Assembly: GCF_000186865.1 (NCBI RefSeq)
Contig: NW_008705581.1
Span: forward strand, 354,865-390,110
Source: Aureococcus anophagefferens
Lineage: Eukaryota; Sar; Pelagophyceae; Pelagomonadales; Pelagomonadaceae
Direction of reading: 5' to 3'
Length of the DNA stretch: 35,246 nucleotides
The notes under the pieces were generated by a model. It ran no database searches. It had not been told where the DNA came from and saw only the letters and a list, made by a program, of their open reading frames with translations. The position numbers and the translations under genes are program-made. Position 1 is the stretch's first letter, and every line of letters begins with the position of its first letter. Of this stretch, positions 31,544 to 35,246 are shown one piece after another.

Positions 31544-32611
31544 TCACTTGGCCGCGGCCGCGGCCTCGACGGCGGCGAGGAGCTCCGGGAGCGACGCGCC
31601 CGCCGCCATGGCGTCGTCCGCGGCGTCGACGAGGGACGCGTCCCGCCGCGCGCGGCTCCCGAAGAGGACGCTGTAGGCGTTGAGCACGCCGCGCCGCGTC
31701 GCCGCCTGCTGCTCCGCGGGCGTGAGGCGCGGCTCGACGCGGTCGAAGAGGCGCTGGAGGTTCGCGAAGTCGTCCTGGGCGCCCTTGGCCTCGCCGAACG
31801 CGTCGCATTCCGCCACGGCGCCGGCGAGCGCGACGCACGCGAGGCGTTCCGCGTCGTCGCGGCTCTTCGGGCCCGGGCCGTCGTAGAACTCGACGGCGTC
31901 GTCGGCGTAGGCGGCGACGGGCAGGCCTAACGCGTAGCCGGCAACCAGGTGCGCGGCCTCGTGGCGGCGGCGCCGCGGCGCCGTGTTCTCCTTCGCCTGC
32001 TTCGTCGCGCCGTAGACGGCGAGAATCACGCCGGGGCTCGAACTGCCCACCCCTAGAAAGATGATGGGCAGCACGGCGAAGATATACGTGAAAGCCGCGC
32101 CGAGGTTGCCGCCGATCAGCGCGCCGCTGCCGACCGCGAGGATCGCCGACGTCACGAAGACGAACGCCGTGATCTGCAACAGTTCGTCGTTGCCGACCTC
32201 CTCCTGCGCGAGGAGGTCCTTGGCGCCGTTGATGCCCGTCGCGGCGCGCACGCGCGCCTCCGTCGGCACCTCGGCGCCCGCGGCCACGAGCTCCCGCGAC
32301 GCCCACGCCGGCGCCTTGCCGTCGGCCTTCAAGCTGCCGAGCGTCGCGAGGAACGCGTCGCGCGTCGCCGCGGCGGGCGCGAACTCGGAAGCAGAGGCTG
32401 CGACGGCCGCGACGACCGGCGGCGGCGCGGCCGTGGCGGCGCCGGCCTCGAGGGCCGAGATCTCGGCGCGCAGCTGCGCCGCCTCCGAGAGCAGGTCGTC
32501 GCTGTTGGACCTGCGCCGCAGGGACCGGCGCAGGGACGTCGCGGGGCGCAGGGGCCGCAGCGGCGTGGCCGGCGCCAGGAGGAGCAGGCAGAGGACGGCG
32601 CGCGTGGCCAT
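31544..32611 (-). CDS. Predicted plastid membrane protein with HEAAH motif (M41/FtsH-like, VIR3-like relatives)
   Basis: The protein has 355 aa. The N-terminus (MATRAVLCLLLLAPATPLRP) can serve as a signal peptide with a following Arg-rich transit-like stretch. Two hydrophobic segments at about 147-168 and 171-190 are followed by RRRRHEAAHLVAGYALGLPV, with HEAAH at 217-221. HExxH is the zinc-binding motif of metallopeptidases. In the FtsH M41 family it lies in a similar HEAGH setting, and plants have small plastid membrane proteins of this kind without the AAA domain. No AAA module is present here. Whether it is an active peptidase cannot be told; a downstream acidic helix (GAVAECDAFGEAKGAQDD) could carry the third ligand. 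Confidence 0.72.
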   Translation of the reverse strand: MATRAVLCLLLLAPATPLRPLRPATSLRRSLRRRSNSDDLLSEAAQLRAEISALEAGAATAAPPPVVAAVAASASEFAPAAATRDAFLATLGSLKADGKAPAWASRELVAAGAEVPTEARVRAATGINGAKDLLAQEEVGNDELLQITAFVFVTSAILAVGSGALIGGNLGAAFTYIFAVLPIIFLGVGSSSPGVILAVYGATKQAKENTAPRRRRHEAAHLVAGYALGLPVAAYADDAVEFYDGPGPKSRDDAERLACVALAGAVAECDAFGEAKGAQDDFANLQRLFDRVEPRLTPAEQQAATRRGVLNAYSVLFGSRARRDASLVDAADDAMAAGASLPELLAAVEAAAAAK

Positions 32612-32697
32612 CGTGCTTCACGCTCTGTGTCAGCAGCAACCGGAAGGCAACGAGGCGACACCATGCGATGTTGAAGACACAGCGACAGCCTATAATC

Positions 32698-34098
32698 TTA
32701 CACGTCGATGCCCCGCGGGTCGTAGGCGTCGGCGGCGTCGGGCTCGTTGCGCGCCGCGCGCGGCGCCGCCTTGCGCGCCGCGACGTGGCGGAGCTGGGCC
32801 TCGCGGTAGACCTCGGAGGCGCCGCCCATGCGCGCGAGGATCGTCGCGGTCCGCGGCGCCGGCCGGCGCGGCGGCGCCTTGGGCGGGTCCGGCGTGAAGC
32901 CCCAGACGTCGGACTCGAAGGGGAGCAGCAGGCCCGGCCGCGCGCGCCGGGCCTCGGCGGGCTCGGCGCGCGCGAGGCCGCGGCCGCGCGCGGCCTCCAT
33001 CTGCAGCTGCTGGTAGAGCGTCGAGCCGCGGGCGAGCTTCGTGGGCAGCGAGTCGAAGGGCCGGGCGCCGCCGGGCCGGATCGGGCGGCGCTGGACGATC
33101 GTCGACGGCCGCGGCGCGGGCGGCGCGGGCGCCGCGCGGCGCGCGGCCGCGCGCGGCGCGGCGTGGAGCGACTCGAGGATGGGCGCGGGCGTGCGCACCT
33201 CCTCGGCGGTCATGCCGCGCTGGAACGACCCCGTGATCGCCGCGGGCCGCCGCGGCGCGCGGCCGCCGAGCGCGCGGGCCTTGGCCTCGCGGCTCCGCAG
33301 GCTCCGCTCCCGGAGCCGCGCGGCGCGCTCCTCCTGCGACAGCTGCTCTGGTAATTCTGCCGCCGCCGCGAGCGTCCGCTCCCGGAGCCGCGCGGCGCGC
33401 TCGAGGGGCGTCGGCGCGCCCGGCGGCTCCGGCGCCTCCATCGCCGCCGCGAGCGTCCGCTCGCGGATCCGCGCCGCGCGCGCCTCGGGCGTCAGCGCCC
33501 CCGGCGCCTCCTCGAGCGGGGCGGGCGCCGGCGCCGGCGCCGGGCGCGTCGCGGGCCGCCGGCTCGCTAGGCGCTTCGCGTCCGCGTCCGCGCGGAGCGC
33601 CTTCGTCGTCGCCGTCTGCGCGACGTCGCGCAGCTGGTGCACCTCGATCTGCATGCGCCGCTTGAGCCGCTCGGCCTTGGCCGCGTCGGCGGCGAGGGCC
33701 GTGACGTTCGCGCGCGCGCGCGCCAGTTCCCGGCGCGTGGCCGCGTGCGCGCCCTCCAGATCCCGGTAGGCCACCCTGAGCGCGTCGAGCTCGTGGCGCA
33801 GGGCCGCGAGCGTCGCCCGGAGCGCGAGCTGCTCGTCGGCGGAGGGGGGGGGCGTCGCCTCGGCCGCCGCGCGCAGCACGGTCGACGCGTCGAGCTCGGC
33901 GCGGCGCGGCGGCCGCGCCGCGCGCGCGCCTTGCCGGCCGAAGAGGCCCCGGGTCTTCGGCGGCGCGGCCGCCGGGGCCGCCGCCTTGGGCGAGATGAAG
34001 GAACTCCGGTCCCGCTTGCCGAGCGAACCCTTCAACCCGCGGAAGGGGGAGAGGGCCGCGGCGCTGAGGATGACCGCCAGGCGGAGGACGCGGCGCAT
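32698..34098 (-). CDS. Unrecognised signal-peptide protein with coiled coil and three R-A-A-R repeats
   Basis: The protein has 466 aa. The N-terminus (MRRVLRLAVILSAAALSPFR) looks like a signal peptide followed by a possible plastid-type cleavage site (ALSPF). Residues about 85-160 form a Leu/Ala/Arg coiled coil. Then come three copies of a unit RAARxRERxL separated by acidic Pro/Ala linkers. A Pro/Arg-rich C-terminal part has short ordered-looking islands (RPFDSLPTKLARGSTLYQQL, LLPFESDVWGFTPDPP). I recognise no family. The gene runs in the same direction as the HEAAH gene, with 86 bp between this stop and that start. Confidence 0.7.
   Translation of the reverse strand: MRRVLRLAVILSAAALSPFRGLKGSLGKRDRSSFISPKAAAPAAAPPKTRGLFGRQGARAARPPRRAELDASTVLRAAAEATPPPSADEQLALRATLAALRHELDALRVAYRDLEGAHAATRRELARARANVTALAADAAKAERLKRRMQIEVHQLRDVAQTATTKALRADADAKRLASRRPATRPAPAPAPAPLEEAPGALTPEARAARIRERTLAAAMEAPEPPGAPTPLERAARLRERTLAAAAELPEQLSQEERAARLRERSLRSREAKARALGGRAPRRPAAITGSFQRGMTAEEVRTPAPILESLHAAPRAAARRAAPAPPAPRPSTIVQRRPIRPGGARPFDSLPTKLARGSTLYQQLQMEAARGRGLARAEPAEARRARPGLLLPFESDVWGFTPDPPKAPPRRPAPRTATILARMGGASEVYREAQLRHVAARKAAPRAARNEPDAADAYDPRGIDV
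33289..33493 (-). repeat. Three imperfect coding repeats (RAAR-RER-L)
   Basis: The plus strand carries GCGTCCGCTC(C/G)CGGA(G/T)CCGCG-type units near 33289-33336, 33359-33406 and 33442-33493. They encode RAARLRERSL, RAARLRERTL and RAARIRERTL. Confidence 0.75.
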
Positions 34099-34359
34099 TT
34101 TCTTTCCGTCGTGGGTCCCTCGGGCTTATCGCGTGGATGCACTTGTCACGGCGGGGTGGGTTGATGTCGCCCCGCGACGCGAAACAGTGAACGCGAAGGC
34201 CCAAATTCTCGGATTGTGGGTGGGTGGCTTGCCGTTCAACCGCGTGTTTTGAAAAAAAAAAATGGACGCCATCCGAAGTAGGCGTCGAAGGACTCCGCCC
34301 TCGCACCGGCACGACGCCGTTAAACGCCGCCCAGCTCCAAAAAAAAAAAAAACACATGC
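34099..34359. other. Intergenic region with two poly-A tracts
   Basis: A11 at 34252-34262 and A14 at 34339-34352 (poly-T on the strand of both flanking minus-strand genes). The second lies 7 bp beyond the stop of the oxygenase gene. It could take part in 3'-end formation or nucleosome exclusion. Confidence 0.5.
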
Positions 34360-35220
34360 CTACTCCCCGTCGTCGTCGTAGTAGCGCCGCTTCCAGGCCG
34401 CGTCGTCGCGCATGCTCATGAGGACGAGCGTGCCGCGCGCGCCGCTCGCGAGGGGCTCGACGCGGTGGTAGGCGTCGCCGACGTGGACGACGCCGCGGCC
34501 CGGCGCGTGCGCGTGCGTCGCGGCCTCGACGCCGCGGCCGCCCGGCTCCGGCGTGCCCGGGCGGCCCGCCGCGTCGCGCGCGTACGTGAGGTCCGCGCCC
34601 CGCCAGGGCCCGCCGACGGCGACGGCGAGGGTCAGGTCGCTGTCGTCCTGGTGCATGCGGTGCACGCGGCCGCCGTCGGCCGCGGGCGCGCGCGCCGCGT
34701 AGCGAAGCGTGTAGGCGCGGCCGCGCGGCGCGAGCGGCGCGGCGGAGAAGAGCCGGCCGAGCGCCGGCAGCGCGCGGTCCCGGAGCGCGCCGGCGACGGC
34801 CGACGTGGCGGGCCGCGCCGCGTCCGGCAGCGCGCCCCGCGCGGGCGCCGCGGAGGGGGTCGGCGGGCCGCCGAAGAGCTCGGCGGCGACGGCGGCGGCG
34901 GCCGCGTCCGAGAGCAGGGGCAGGCTCCGGGCGAGGCCCGCGTCGAGCACGGGCGCCGCGAGCGCGTCGAGGCTGTCGTCGGCCAGCGCCGCCGCCAGCG
35001 CCGGGTCGAGCACGAGGGCGTCGACGGCGGACGCGCCGGCGCGCGACGCCTCCGCCAGCCGCGCGCAGAAGTCGTCGGCGATGCGGCGCGCGTCGGCGTC
35101 GCAGCGCGCGGCCTTATCGCCTTCCATGGCGGCGTCGGCGATGCGGCGCGCGTCGGCGTCGCAGCGCGCGGCCTTATCGCCTTCCATGGCGTCGTCGGCG
35201 CGCGCGACGAGAGACGTCAT
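34360..35220 (-). CDS. 2-oxoglutarate/Fe(II)-dependent oxygenase (prolyl-4-hydroxylase-like fold)
   Basis: The protein has 286 aa from the first ATG at 35220; an in-frame TTG at 35244 is near the window edge, so an upstream start cannot be excluded. The catalytic core is in the C-terminal half: YTLRYAAR, then MHQDDSDLTLAVAVGG with the H-x-D iron ligands, then GDAYHRVEPLASGARGTLVL, which provides the distal His and the Arg that binds 2-oxoglutarate. This is the usual HxD...H...R set, so the enzyme should be active. The substrate is unknown. The N-terminal half is Ala/Asp-rich and begins with a duplicated 20-residue unit. No signal peptide is seen. Confidence 0.85.
   Translation of the reverse strand: MTSLVARADDAMEGDKAARCDADARRIADAAMEGDKAARCDADARRIADDFCARLAEASRAGASAVDALVLDPALAAALADDSLDALAAPVLDAGLARSLPLLSDAAAAAVAAELFGGPPTPSAAPARGALPDAARPATSAVAGALRDRALPALGRLFSAAPLAPRGRAYTLRYAARAPAADGGRVHRMHQDDSDLTLAVAVGGPWRGADLTYARDAAGRPGTPEPGGRGVEAATHAHAPGRGVVHVGDAYHRVEPLASGARGTLVLMSMRDDAAWKRRYYDDDGE
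35071..35190 (-). repeat. Perfect tandem duplication of 60 bp (two copies) in the oxygenase N-terminus
   Basis: Bases 35071-35130 and 35131-35190 are identical except for one base near the start. They encode AMEGDKAARCDADARRIAD twice. The near-identity implies a recent event, or an assembly slip. Confidence 0.93.
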
Positions 35221-35246
35221 CTCCGGGCGGCCATAGCTCGGCAAAT

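Noticed and set aside
35071..35190. CRISPR-like array
   Set aside because: There are two head-to-tail copies with no spacers, inside a coding frame of a eukaryotic gene.

Overview
The window reads as nuclear DNA of a GC-rich, compact eukaryotic alga of the stramenopile line. A pelagophyte such as Aureococcus anophagefferens or a close relative is the best guess. The evidence is a fucoxanthin-chlorophyll-type antenna protein with an 'AYVAP' plastid-targeting site, many tightly packed genes of mostly high GC content, RGS-LOV photoreceptor modules, and seven short intron-making transposons (introner elements) of the kind reported from Aureococcus and Micromonas. The organism is an inference; no rRNA or organelle marker is present.

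Layout, left to right. (1) 1-17.5 kb holds eleven ordinary genes: an unrecognised protein with a receiver-like domain that lacks its phospho-Asp (+, 5' end cut off), a small unrecognised protein (-), a homologue of a bacterial family usually labelled '3-methyladenine DNA glycosylase' (+), a Tudor/zinc-finger protein (-), a possible 120-aa protein (-), a P-loop kinase with a UBA tail (+), an EamA/DMT transporter (-), a secreted poly-Asp protein (+), a core-2/I-branching-type glycosyltransferase (+), a WW-DEAD-box RNA helicase (-) and pyruvate kinase (+). Six of these genes are cut by introners. Five have one each, the first has two, and no other intron was needed to restore a reading frame. (2) 17.6-28.4 kb is one uninterrupted 3601-codon gene on the minus strand. 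It encodes four RGS domains, four RGS-like domains and eight LOV flavin photoreceptor domains in strict alternation, followed by a disordered and coiled-coil tail. It arose by two visible rounds of internal duplication (about 2.17 kb and about 4.36 kb periods). (3) 28.8-35.2 kb holds a light-harvesting protein divergent from the LOV gene, a GT10 fucosyltransferase, a plastid membrane protein with an HEAAH motif, a signal-peptide coiled-coil protein, and a 2-oxoglutarate/Fe(II) oxygenase.

The main discovery candidate is the octa-LOV/octa-RGS protein, which physically links eight blue-light sensors to G-protein regulator modules. It sits head-to-head with an antenna gene, so one upstream region of at most about 360 bp could serve both a photoreceptor and a light-harvesting product. 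The second theme is the introners. In every case, removing one target-site duplication plus the element restores the reading frame. In two genes it also rejoins a conserved protein motif exactly. The acceptor AG comes from the element and the donor GT or GC comes from the first two bases of the duplicated target. Four of the seven donors are GC. Convergent gene pairs lie 9-157 bp apart, so their 3' ends must nearly touch or overlap.
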